Below are positions 55,701 to 64,000 of a stretch of 64,000 bases of DNA, piece after piece. The position numbers and the translations under genes are program-made. Positions within the stretch are counted from its first letter, which is position 1, and every line of letters starts with the position of its first letter. Origin of the DNA: Gammaproteobacteria bacterium HGW-Gammaproteobacteria-1 (GTDB lineage Bacteria; Pseudomonadota; Gammaproteobacteria; Thiohalomonadales; Thiohalomonadaceae); NCBI GenBank assembly GCA_002840095.1, contig PGZL01000009.1:55601-119600 (forward strand), written 5' to 3'. The notes below the pieces were generated by a model. It saw only the letters and a program-made list of their open reading frames with translations, did no database searches and had not been told where the DNA came from.

Positions 55701-55841
55701 GTAGCCGGCGAACTGGAACTGGTGATACCACTTGAGCTGCAGGGTCAGCGGACGCAGTGGCACGTCGGCGGCCTGCGCGCCGGCGCACAGCAGCAGGAGC
55801 GGGAGGAGCTTGAGCAGTAGGCGGTGTAGCGGGAATGTCAT
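52758..55841 (-). CDS. NMT1/THI5-like periplasmic sensor with PAS and GGDEF domains
   Basis: 1027 aa with a signal peptide (ending GAQA). Residues 28-300 are an NMT1/THI5-like substrate-binding domain (LQLKWYHQFQFAGYYAALAQ), a fold used for pyrimidine, taurine or sulfonate binding. A membrane helix follows (about 330-355, GGLITLLGGGIILYIM), then about four PAS domains and a C-terminal GGDEF with RESD (I-site) before an intact GGDEF. No EAL domain. It should convert binding of a periplasmic small molecule into c-di-GMP synthesis. The ligand is unknown; sulfonates or thiamine precursors are possible from the fold. Confidence 0.92.
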   Translation of the reverse strand: MTFPLHRLLLKLLPLLLLCAGAQAADVPLRPLTLQLKWYHQFQFAGYYAALAQGYYRDAGLDVTLREGHPERDPVADVIAGKADFGIGASELLLAHAAGKPVVAVAVVFQHSPLILLAKRRPDVETVHDLIGKTIQVVPHEHELSAFIQAMGLKPADFRLEPRNERLDDLIDERVAAVAAYSTDEPYELLRRKIDFLEITPRSAGIDFYGDSLFTSTRLAERSPALVSAFRDASLRGWAYALAHPEEIAELIQREYNSQRSTEHLLYEARTLQRLILPELIELGYMNPWRWRHIAGSYANLGMLPQNYDFEGFLFDPNPQVDLTLFYWSIGLGGLITLLGGGIILYIMRLNRRLRISEQRYRVVYQNAPMAIIVSDERQQVTAWNRQAEQIFGWRAEEVLGRNFLDFMVPPGERAEVRRAVQAVVDQAPDSRSINWNLTKSGERILCEWMNAALRDVDGGLSGVVALAIDVTERNRLQEQLRSSEENYRTLTETAPFPVVVTNLADNSVLYINHRAEQSFNLSKRAAIGRSAPDYWADPQQREIMHGLLRSHGQVTDFEARLKDDSGDEFWVYLSAAVTTFDGKPAAFVSFNDISERKRIEQALRNSERHYRLLAENAFDVIWTMDLGGKFTYVSPSVERLRGFTVEEVMQQTMEQALTPDSARIAGEGIRHVLETGEVLQHHWELEQPCKNGSTVWTDVMVTLMCGADGKPNGILGITRDITEQRRIREALHTRSVAIEAAAEAVVIADPNGTIEYVNPAFTAMTGYTSEEAIGQRPSILKSGQQGTAFYSQLWGSITTGKVWRGEIINRRKDGSLYTEIMAIAPVRDSQDHIVHYVAIKHDISARKELEARLEHLAHFDVLTNLPNRPLFFDRLERAVAAARRNGGAVGLLFLDLDGFKEVNDTCGHDMGDRVLREVAQRMQEIVRESDTVARMGGDEFTVILRNISTPINAEAVAGKIIASLCMPFHIDGHEFHIGASIGISLYPLHADNPETLVSCADQAMYAVKRRNKNDYAVYAPAAEPAP

Positions 55842-55860
55842 AAAGCCTGTGCCGTCCAGT

Positions 55861-55941
55861 CCGCGGGCCTGCCCGCGGCAACCGTATTACTGTACCCGTT
55901 CAGGCCGGAATTGTCCGCAGGGCAGGGGTGCCTGCGGCGGA
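55861..55941. other. Hairpins between the NMT1-GGDEF gene and tRNA-Leu
   Basis: A perfect CCGCGGGC/GCCCGCGG stem at 55861-55878 and a looser CCGCAGG/CCTGCGG stem at 55914-55938. The second could end tRNA transcription on the minus strand, though no T-run follows. Confidence 0.35.
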
Positions 55942-55970
55942 TAAGTGACTGTAATTGATTGTTATTGGAA

Positions 55971-56057
55971 TGGTGCCGAGGGTCGGAATCGAACCGACAT
56001 GGGGTTGCCCCCGGCAGATTTTGAGTCTGCTGCGTCTACCAGTTTCGCCACCCCGGC
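55971..56057 (-). tRNA. tRNA-Leu (anticodon CAA)
   Basis: 87 nt including an encoded CCA. The acceptor stem GCCGGGG pairs with CCTCGGC (one G-U), the anticodon arm GCAGA-CTCAAAA-TCTGC gives CAA (decodes UUG), there is a variable arm as expected for class II tRNA, and the T-arm is GTCGGTTCGATTCCGAC. A consensus promoter lies just upstream. Confidence 0.97.
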
Positions 56058-56069
56058 AGGGGAGGGCGC

Positions 56070-56098
56070 ATTATAGGGAAACGTATGCGCGGCGGCAA
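56070..56098 (-). promoter_or_regulatory. Promoter of tRNA-Leu
   Basis: On the minus strand TTGCCG (56093-56098), 17-nt spacer, perfect TATAAT (56070-56075), followed by a GC-rich discriminator GCGCC. This is typical of stringently controlled stable-RNA promoters and places the start a few bases before the mature tRNA. Confidence 0.8.
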
Positions 56099-56131
56099 AG
56101 GCCGCGTGTTATTTGTTAACATGCGCGCCCC

Positions 56132-58338
<2,207 letters not shown>

Positions 58339-58395
58339 TCCGGGCCTTTCGCGGGCCTCCCGCGTCCACCCACACAGAAACTGGAAGGAAAACTC

Positions 58396-58734
58396 ATGAG
58401 CTTCTTCATCTCCGATGCCTGGGCCGAAGCCGCCCCCGCCGCCGCACAGCAGCCGGACCTGTTCAGCGCCCTGATGCCTTTCGCGATCCTGTTCGTCGTG
58501 TTTTATTTCCTGCTCATCCGGCCGCAGCAGAAGCGTGCCAAGGAGCATCGCAAGCTGATCGAAAACCTGGCCAAGGGTGATGAAGTGGTCACCGGCGGCG
58601 GCCTGGTCGGCAAGGTGGTGGATCTGGGCGACAACTTCATCGAGGTCGAAGTGGCCGACAACGTGCGCGTCAAGGTGCAGCGCCAGATGCTGGCCAGCGT
58701 CCTGCCCAAGGGCACCATCAAGGGCGGTCTGTAA
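58396..58734 (+). CDS. yajC: Preprotein translocase accessory subunit YajC
   Basis: 112 aa, one N-terminal membrane helix (LMPFAILFVVFYFLLIRPQQ) followed by a small cytoplasmic domain (GDEVVTGGGLVGKVVDLGDN). GGAAGGA lies upstream. Associates with SecDF-YidC in the inner membrane. Confidence 0.97.
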   Translation: MSFFISDAWAEAAPAAAQQPDLFSALMPFAILFVVFYFLLIRPQQKRAKEHRKLIENLAKGDEVVTGGGLVGKVVDLGDNFIEVEVADNVRVKVQRQMLASVLPKGTIKGGL

Positions 58735-58763
58735 CACCCACCAAAACAAATCAGTACCCCGGT

Positions 58764-58790
58764 CCGCCGCCTTGCGCGGCGGGCCTTTGG
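58764..58790 (+). terminator. Attenuator-like hairpin between yajC and secD
   Basis: CCGCCGC-CTTGC-GCGGCGG followed by GCCTTTGG, ending about 10 nt before secD. It may reduce read-through or shape secD translation; it is too close to the secD start to be a full operon terminator. Confidence 0.4.
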
Positions 58791-58800
58791 AGCTGCACAC

Positions 58801-60660
58801 ATGAACAAGTATCCCCTGTGGAAATATCTGCTCATCGCTGTCGTACTGCTGGTGGGCGTGTTCTATGCACTGCCCAACCTGTACGGCGATGACCCGGCGG
58901 TACAGGTCCTGGCGACGCGCGCCGGCAAGGTGGACGGCGCCACCCTGGGCCGGCTGGAGCAGGCGCTGAAGGCGCAGGGGATAGAACTGAAGCGGGCCGA
59001 GCTGGCGGGCGACACCCTGTTGCTGCGCTTTACCGGCACCGAACCGCAGCTCAAGGCCTATGAACTGGTGCGCGAGACCCTGGGCGGCAATTACGCCGTG
59101 GCGCTCAATCTGGCCCCGGCCACGCCGGGCTGGCTGCGCGCCATCGACGCCCTGCCCATGTACCTGGGCCTGGACCTGCGCGGCGGCGTGCACTTCCTGA
59201 TGCAGGTGGACATGGATGCGGCGGCGGCCCAGGCGCTGGAGCGTTACGTCAGCGACTGGCGCACCCTGCTGCGCGAGAACAAGCTGCGCTACCTTACCGT
59301 CGCCACCAATGCGGGGCAGGTGGAAGCCCGTTTCCGTAGTGCCGAGGAGCGCGACCAGGCGCAGGAACTGCTGCACAAGGAATACCGCGACCTGCTGCTG
59401 GACGCCACCGAGCGCGAAGGCACCTTCCTGGTGCAGGCCGGCCTGAGCGAGCAGGAGCTGCGCGAGATCAAGAAGTTCGCCCTGCAGCAGAACATCACCA
59501 CCCTGCGCAATCGCGTCAACGAACTGGGCGTGGCCGAGCCGGTGATCCAGCAGCAGGGCGACGAGCGCATCGTGGTGCAGCTGCCCGGCGTGCAGGACAC
59601 CGCCCGCGCCAAGGACATCCTCGGCGCCACCGCCACCCTGGAATACCACCTGGTGGACGAGGAGCGCAGCGTGGAGGAAGCCGTGGCCGGCCGGGTGCCG
59701 CCCATGAGCCGTCTCTACCGCGACCGCCAGGGCCAGCCGATCCTGCTGCTGCGCCAGGTGATCATCACCGGCGACCAGATCATCAACGCCGCCTCCGGCA
59801 TCGACTCGCAGAGCGGCGGCCCGATGGTCAGCGTGACCCTGGACGGCCAGGGCGCGCGCCGCATGGACAACACCACCCGCGACAACGTCGGCAAGCGCAT
59901 GGCGGTGGTGTTCGTGGAGAGCAAGACCGAAACCAAGCTGGTCAACGGCGAGCCGCAGCGCAGCACCTCGCGCAGCGAGGAGGTGATCAGCGTCGCCGTG
60001 ATCCGCGATCGTTTCAGCAAGCGTTTCCAGACCACCGGCCTGGACAGCCCGGAAGAGGCCCGCAACCTGGCCCTGCTGCTGCGCGCCGGCGCCCTGGCGG
60101 CGCCGATGGAAATCATCGAGGAACGCACCATCGGTCCCAGCCTCGGCCAGGACAACATCAATCAGGGTGTGGCCTCGGTGCTCATCGGCTTCGCCCTGGT
60201 GGTGGGCTTCATGGTGTTCTGGTACCGCGCCTTCGGCCTGGTTGCCAATGTCGCCCTGCTGCTGAATCTGGTGCTGATCGTGGCGGTGCTGTCCTTGCTG
60301 CAGGCGACACTGACCCTGCCCGGCATCGCCGGTATCGTACTCACCCTGGGCATGGCGGTGGACGCCAACGTGCTGATCTTCGAACGCATCCGCGAGGAGC
60401 TGGGCAACGGCAATTCGCCGCAGGCCAGCATCAACGCCGGCTACGAACGGGCCTTTGCCACCATCGCCGACGCCAACATCACCACCCTGATCGCGGCAGT
60501 GGTGCTGTTCGGCTTCGGCACCGGCCCCATCAAGGGTTTCGCCGTGACGCTGTCCATCGGCATCCTGACCTCGATGTTCACCGCGGTGATGGTGAGCCGC
60601 GCGGTGGTGAACCTGACCTACGGCCGCCAGCGCCGTCTTACCAAGCTGCCCCTGGCATGA
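58801..60660 (+). CDS. secD: Protein translocase subunit SecD
   Basis: 619 aa, normal length. One N-terminal membrane helix (YLLIAVVLLVGVFYALPNLY), a large periplasmic domain starting LGLDLRGGVHFLMQVD, and five C-terminal helices with the RND-type core (GIVLTLGMAVDANVLIFERI). Uses the proton-motive force to drive late protein export with SecF. Co-transcribed with yajC and, across an unusual 190-nt hairpin spacer, secF. Confidence 0.97.
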   Translation: MNKYPLWKYLLIAVVLLVGVFYALPNLYGDDPAVQVLATRAGKVDGATLGRLEQALKAQGIELKRAELAGDTLLLRFTGTEPQLKAYELVRETLGGNYAVALNLAPATPGWLRAIDALPMYLGLDLRGGVHFLMQVDMDAAAAQALERYVSDWRTLLRENKLRYLTVATNAGQVEARFRSAEERDQAQELLHKEYRDLLLDATEREGTFLVQAGLSEQELREIKKFALQQNITTLRNRVNELGVAEPVIQQQGDERIVVQLPGVQDTARAKDILGATATLEYHLVDEERSVEEAVAGRVPPMSRLYRDRQGQPILLLRQVIITGDQIINAASGIDSQSGGPMVSVTLDGQGARRMDNTTRDNVGKRMAVVFVESKTETKLVNGEPQRSTSRSEEVISVAVIRDRFSKRFQTTGLDSPEEARNLALLLRAGALAAPMEIIEERTIGPSLGQDNINQGVASVLIGFALVVGFMVFWYRAFGLVANVALLLNLVLIVAVLSLLQATLTLPGIAGIVLTLGMAVDANVLIFERIREELGNGNSPQASINAGYERAFATIADANITTLIAAVVLFGFGTGPIKGFAVTLSIGILTSMFTAVMVSRAVVNLTYGRQRRLTKLPLA

Positions 60661-60842
60661 GAGCTCGGGCCAACATCCCTTGCCTACTGCGGCTGTCCCT
60701 GAAAACGCCTGGCGGCGTTGCGGGGACCCCGAAATTCGCTTACGTAGGTCTGGCTACGCGCGCCAATTTCTGCACCCCGCGCCTTGCCAGACGTATTCAG
60801 GGCCTCCCTCGCTACGGCAAGGGATGTTGGCCCAAGCTCTGA
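60660..60842. repeat. About 180-bp long palindrome between secD and secF (element N)
   Basis: AGAGCTCGGGCCAACATCCC at 60660 pairs with GGGATGTTGGCCCAAGCTCT ending at 60840. Inside, CCCTGAAAACGCCTGGC pairs with GCCAGACGTATTCAGGG, then GCGGGGACCCCGAAATTC with its near complement, leaving a small apex. The secF Shine-Dalgarno GAGG lies immediately after the stem. It resembles a compact palindromic mobile repeat (ERIC-like in architecture, not in sequence). Confidence 0.9.
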
Positions 60843-60851
60843 GGATTCATC

Positions 60852-61796
60852 ATGCAGATTTTCGCTAACACCAATTTCGATTTTCTCGGCAAGCGCAAGC
60901 TGGCGATGGTGGTGTCCATCGTGTTGTTCGTGCTGTCCATCGGCGCCCTGGCCACCCGCGGCCTCAATCTCGGCATCGACTTCACCGGCGGCACCCTGAT
61001 CGAACTGGGCTACGGCAAGCCGGCGGAGCTGACCGAGGTGCGGGCGGCCCTGGTGAACAAGGGCTACGGCGACGCGGTAGTGCAGAACATCGGCAGCGCG
61101 CGCGAGGTGATGGTGCGCGTGCCGCCGCGCGAGGGCATGACCTCGGCCACCCTGAGCAATGAAGTGCATATGGCGCTGCAGCAGGCGGCAGGCGAGCCGC
61201 TGGAATTGCGCCGGGTGGAGTTCGTCGGTCCGCAGGTGGGACAGGAACTGCTGGAGAACGGCGGCCTCGCCATCCTCTACGCCCTCATCGGCATCCTGAT
61301 CTACGTCGCGCTGCGTTTCGAATACCGTCTCGGCGTGGGCGCCATCGTCGCCCTGATTCATGACCCGATCCTGATCTTCGGCCTGTTCGCCCTGTTCCAG
61401 TGGGGCTTCGACCTGACGGTGCTGGCGGCGATCCTGGCGGTCATCGGCTATTCGCTCAACGACACCATCGTGGTCTACGACCGCATCCGCGAGAACTTCC
61501 GCAAGATGCGCAAGGCGACGCCGGTGGAGGTGGTCAACGCCTCCATCAACCAGACCCTGTCCCGCACCGTGCTGACCTCCGGTACCACCTTGCTGGTGGT
61601 GCTGGCGCTGGTGATCTTCGGCGGCGAGATGATCCGCGGCTTTGCCGTCGCCTTCCTCATCGGCATCGTGGTCGGCACCTATTCCTCGGTCTACGTGGCC
61701 AGCGCCGCGGCGCTGGCACTGGGCATCAGCAAGCAGAACCTGATGCCGGTGAAGAAGGAAGGCGAGGGCGAGGAAAACCTGGAGGAGTTGCCCTAG
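60852..61796 (+). CDS. secF: Protein translocase subunit SecF
   Basis: 314 aa. N-terminal helix (LAMVVSIVLFVLSIGALATR), then LNLGIDFTGGTLIELGY, the periplasmic domain and five helices with IGYSLNDTIVVYDRIRENFR and TSGTTLLVVLALVIFGGEMI. Partner of SecD in the inner membrane. Its ribosome-binding site directly follows a long hairpin, which could influence its expression relative to SecD. Confidence 0.97.
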   Translation: MQIFANTNFDFLGKRKLAMVVSIVLFVLSIGALATRGLNLGIDFTGGTLIELGYGKPAELTEVRAALVNKGYGDAVVQNIGSAREVMVRVPPREGMTSATLSNEVHMALQQAAGEPLELRRVEFVGPQVGQELLENGGLAILYALIGILIYVALRFEYRLGVGAIVALIHDPILIFGLFALFQWGFDLTVLAAILAVIGYSLNDTIVVYDRIRENFRKMRKATPVEVVNASINQTLSRTVLTSGTTLLVVLALVIFGGEMIRGFAVAFLIGIVVGTYSSVYVASAAALALGISKQNLMPVKKEGEGEENLEELP

Positions 61797-61844
61797 CTGC
61801 ACGGAACATTTCACCGGCAGCCGGGCTGACCGCCGGAGCAGAAG

Positions 61845-61882
61845 ACAGGGCCGGGCCGCAAGGTGCCGGCCCTGTGCTTTTG
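61845..61882 (+). terminator. Terminator of the queA-tgt-yajC-secDF operon
   Basis: ACAGGGCCGG, 11-nt loop, CCGGCCCTGT, then GCTTTTGG, 48 nt after the secF stop. Confidence 0.8.
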
Positions 61883-61918
61883 GGGGCCGCGTGCAATGAG
61901 TGTGGACACGGCCTTTGT

Positions 61919-62038
61919 ACTCTCGCCAGGACGCCAAGAAAGACAAGGAAGGAGCAAACCCAGGGCCCGCTCAGTCCGATGGCTGAGCCCAGCGACGGAG
62001 TTGGTGAGTAGTCTTTTTTTGGCGTACTGGGCGAGACT
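61919..62038. repeat. Intergenic inverted repeat (element M, CTCTCGCCAGGACGCC family)
   Basis: ACTCTCGCCAGGACGCCAAG at 61919 pairs with TTGGCGTACTGGGCGAGACT ending at 62038. An inner stem GCTCAG/CTGAGC lies near 61970-61987. Family of element H and the inner part of element D. Confidence 0.85.
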
Positions 62039-62084
62039 AAAGCGATTTTGCGGATTACGTCTGAGGCCCGGCCGGGGGGAATAG

Positions 62085-62264
62085 TCAGGCCGCGTGGCTG
62101 TCCTGCTGGTCGTGCGGCGCCTCGATGGCGATGATCTCGAACACCCCGGGGGTGCTCTGCCAGGCGAAGCCGCTGGCCAGATCATCCAGGCCGTCGAGGA
62201 CCTCACGCATGGTGAGTTCGAGCGGGGTTACCGTATTGATGCGGAGTGCCTGCACTGATTCCAT
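62085..62264 (-). CDS. Possible small hypothetical protein
   Basis: 59 aa, ATG at 62264, stop at 62085; it begins MESVQALRINTVTPLELTM, continues REVLDGLDDLASGFAW and ends in a polar tail. Codon use resembles the neighbours (many G/C third positions), but there is no clear Shine-Dalgarno and no recognised family. It could be a genuine small gene downstream of suhB or a decayed remnant in a repeat-rich gap. Confidence 0.35.
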   Translation of the reverse strand: MESVQALRINTVTPLELTMREVLDGLDDLASGFAWQSTPGVFEIIAIEAPHDQQDSHAA

Positions 62265-62330
62265 CCCGTCGGCTGAAGAAGAAGTCCTCCAGTTTGTCGG
62301 TCACGGGCGCGGGAACTTGAGTGCCGCACG

Positions 62331-62406
62331 ACTGTAGGAGCCGAGTCCCCTCGGCGAATGTGTCGGGTTCAGACGTCGCTTCGCCCACGGAGTGGGCTCC
62401 TACAGT
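62331..62406. repeat. REP-type palindrome pair (BIME/REPIN-like, GTAG...CTAC)
   Basis: ACTGTAGGAGCCGAGTCCCC at 62331 faces AGTGGGCTCCTACAGT ending at 62406. Each half folds by itself (CCGAG-TCCC-CTCGG and GCCCAC-GGA-GTGGGC). This is the GTAG-class REP described in Pseudomonas and other Gammaproteobacteria, mobilised by RAYT (TnpA-REP) transposases. It lies 8 nt beyond the suhB stop. Confidence 0.85.
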
Positions 62407-62413
62407 ACCGCGC

Positions 62414-63217
62414 CTAGCGCCGCAGCGACTCCGGCAGGGCCGGCTGGATGGTCTTGAGGATGGCGCCGTGCAGCTTCAGGTTGCCGCCGACGATGTTGCC
62501 GCTCTGCAGGAAGTTCTGGCCACCGCCGAAATCGCTCACCACGCCGCCGGCCTCCTGGATCAGCAAGGCGCCGGCCGCCATGTCCCACGGCGACAGGCCG
62601 AACTCCCAGAAGCCGTCGAGGCGGCCGGCGGCGACGTAGGCCAGGTCCAGCGCGGCGGAACCGGCGCGGCGGATGTCGGCCACCTTGGGCGCCATGGCGC
62701 GGAAGGTGTTGAGGTAGGGATCGAGCAGGTCCGGCTGGCGGAAGGGAAAGCCGGTGCCGATGAGGGTGCCTTCCAGATCGTTGCGGCGCGAAACGCGCAG
62801 GCGGCGGTTGTTGAGCTGGGCGCCGCCGCCACGGCTGGCGGTGTACAGGTCCTGGCTCACCGGGTCATAGATCACGGCTTGGTCCAGCTGCCCCTTCACC
62901 ATCAGTGCGATGGACACGGCGTACTGCGGGAAGCCGTGGAGGAAGTTGGTGGTGCCGTCCAGCGGGTCGATGATCCACTCGTAGGTGTCGGAGCTGGCCC
63001 GGTGCGCGCCGCTTTCCTCCGCCATGATGGCGTGGTGCGGGTAGGCCTTCTGGATGATTTGGATGATTTCCTGCTCGGCGCGGCGATCCACCTCGCTGAC
63101 GAAATCGTTGTGCGACTTGCTGGTGACGGTGAGGCCATCCACATGTTCGGCGGAACGGGCGATAATGTCGCCGGCCCGGCGCGCTGCGCGGACCGCGATA
63201 TTGAGCATGGGGTGCAT
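62414..63217 (-). CDS. suhB: Inositol-1-monophosphatase SuhB
   Basis: 267 aa with GGAGAG upstream. Metal site motifs: MAEESG, IIDPLDGTTNFLHGFP and WEFGLSPWDMAAGALL. Hydrolyses inositol phosphates in vitro; in Enterobacteria SuhB also joins the antitermination complex on rRNA operons. Divergent from trmJ over 70 nt, the usual gammaproteobacterial arrangement. Confidence 0.96.
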   Translation of the reverse strand: MHPMLNIAVRAARRAGDIIARSAEHVDGLTVTSKSHNDFVSEVDRRAEQEIIQIIQKAYPHHAIMAEESGAHRASSDTYEWIIDPLDGTTNFLHGFPQYAVSIALMVKGQLDQAVIYDPVSQDLYTASRGGGAQLNNRRLRVSRRNDLEGTLIGTGFPFRQPDLLDPYLNTFRAMAPKVADIRRAGSAALDLAYVAAGRLDGFWEFGLSPWDMAAGALLIQEAGGVVSDFGGGQNFLQSGNIVGGNLKLHGAILKTIQPALPESLRR

Positions 63218-63287
63218 GGAGGCACTCTCCGATTGTTAAAGAGTAAAGAACAGGGAAGGGCGCTAGTTTAATGGGAACAGGGGAAAA

Positions 63288-64000
63288 ATGCAGCCTGCCG
63301 CCGACAATTTGATGGCCCTCACCCGCCTGCGCGTGGTGCTGATCGAGACCAGCCACCCGGGCAACATCGGTGCCGCCGCCCGCGCCATGAAGGTGATGGG
63401 GTTGTCGCGCCTGTACCTGGTGCGGCCGCACCAGTTCCCCTGTGCCGAGGCCACCGCGCGCGCCTCCGGCGCCGATGATCTGCTCACCCGCGCCGTGGTG
63501 TGCGACAGCCTGGAAGAGGCCCTGGCCGATTGTTCCCTGGTGCTGGGTGCGAGCGCGCGGCTGCGTTCGCTGCCCTGGCCGCTGTCCGATGCGCGCAGCG
63601 CGGCGCAGCGTGCCGCGGCGGGGGCGGCGGCCGGGCAGGAGGTGGCGCTGGTGTTCGGCCGCGAGCACTCCGGCCTCAGCAACGAGGAGCTGCAGCACTG
63701 TCACTACCTGCTGCACATTCCCGCCAATCCCGACTTCAGCTCGCTCAACCTGGCGGCGGCGGTGCAGGTGGTGAGTTACGAACTGCGCATGGCCCTGCTC
63801 GGCGACGAGCCGCTGGCGCCCGACGAGGGCGACTACGCCAGCGCCGACGAGCTGGAGTCCTTCTATGCGCACCTGGAACAGACCCTCATCGCCGTGGGTT
63901 TTCTCGACCCCGCCAACCCGCGCCAGGTGATGCGCCGCCTGCGCCGGCTCTACAACCGCGCCCGCACCGAGCGCGTCGAACTCAACATCCTGCGCGGCAT
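63288..64000 (+). CDS. trmJ: tRNA (cytidine/uridine-2'-O)-methyltransferase TrmJ (3' end outside window)
   Basis: At least 237 residues from the ATG at 63288 (GGGGAAAA upstream), open to the end of the window. SPOUT fold: LRVVLIETSHPGNIGAAARA, MKVMGLSRLYLVRP, ALVFGREHSGLSNEEL and ANPDFSSLNLAAAVQVVSYE (knot and SAM-binding loops), followed by the C-terminal extension expected of TrmJ. Methylates the ribose of position 32 of several tRNAs. It is often followed by isc genes, not visible here. Confidence 0.93.
   Translation, partial: MQPAADNLMALTRLRVVLIETSHPGNIGAAARAMKVMGLSRLYLVRPHQFPCAEATARASGADDLLTRAVVCDSLEEALADCSLVLGASARLRSLPWPLSDARSAAQRAAAGAAAGQEVALVFGREHSGLSNEELQHCHYLLHIPANPDFSSLNLAAAVQVVSYELRMALLGDEPLAPDEGDYASADELESFYAHLEQTLIAVGFLDPANPRQVMRRLRRLYNRARTERVELNILRG

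Overview
The window comes from a GC-rich chromosome of a gammaproteobacterium. The block tRNA-Leu / queA-tgt-yajC-secD-secF / suhB / trmJ is typical of that class. A Tat-exported SoxB, a SulP anion carrier and many c-di-GMP and chemosensory genes suggest a free-living, probably sulfur-oxidising member of a Chromatiales-like lineage. The genus is not decidable from this window.

Layout: 1-3640 is the 3' part of a surface autotransporter built of IPT/TIG repeats that repeat at the DNA level every 252 bp. 3757-12060 (minus strand) holds a lipoprotein serine hydrolase, a small secreted protein, a small TPR protein and a 1674-aa NHL/TPR/transglutaminase-like exported protein. 12146-19118 is an alpha-glucan cluster: glgB diverging from glgC, a GH57 enzyme and malQ. 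19237-21332 is a coupled pair of unknown function (polytopic membrane protein plus VWA lipoprotein). 21612-35363 is a complete alternative chemosensory operon. 35540-44217 contains dinB, a YbaK-HDOD fusion, a pentapeptide-repeat protein and several small or conserved genes. 44395-55841 contains soxB, a large PAS-GGDEF-EAL protein, SulP plus tandem UspA, and an NMT1/PAS/GGDEF sensor. 55971-64000 is the housekeeping block (tRNA-Leu, queuosine synthesis, Sec accessory proteins, suhB, trmJ).

The most interesting protein system is the chemosensory operon. It has the Wsp order CheW - CheR(TPR) - CheW - MCP - CheA-REC - CheB, but the usual REC-GGDEF output is absent. Instead it encodes a REC-HD-GYP phosphodiesterase at the front, then a Cys-rich degenerate Hpt-like protein, a lone CheY, a CheC with two intact phosphatase sites and a PAS-GGDEF cyclase at the back. 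Its receptors are a soluble globin-coupled MCP (candidate O2/NO/CO sensor) and a membrane MCP with a nitrate/nitrite-sensing-like domain. It looks like a heme- and nitrogen-oxide-responsive c-di-GMP switch with opposed outputs.

The most unusual DNA signal is a set of about 15 intergenic imperfect hairpins, 60-220 bp long, many with arms made of short degenerate tandem repeats. They fall into several sequence families found two to four times each in this window. They occupy four successive gaps of the chemosensory operon, lie between secD and secF, and in one case supply the 3' end of queA.
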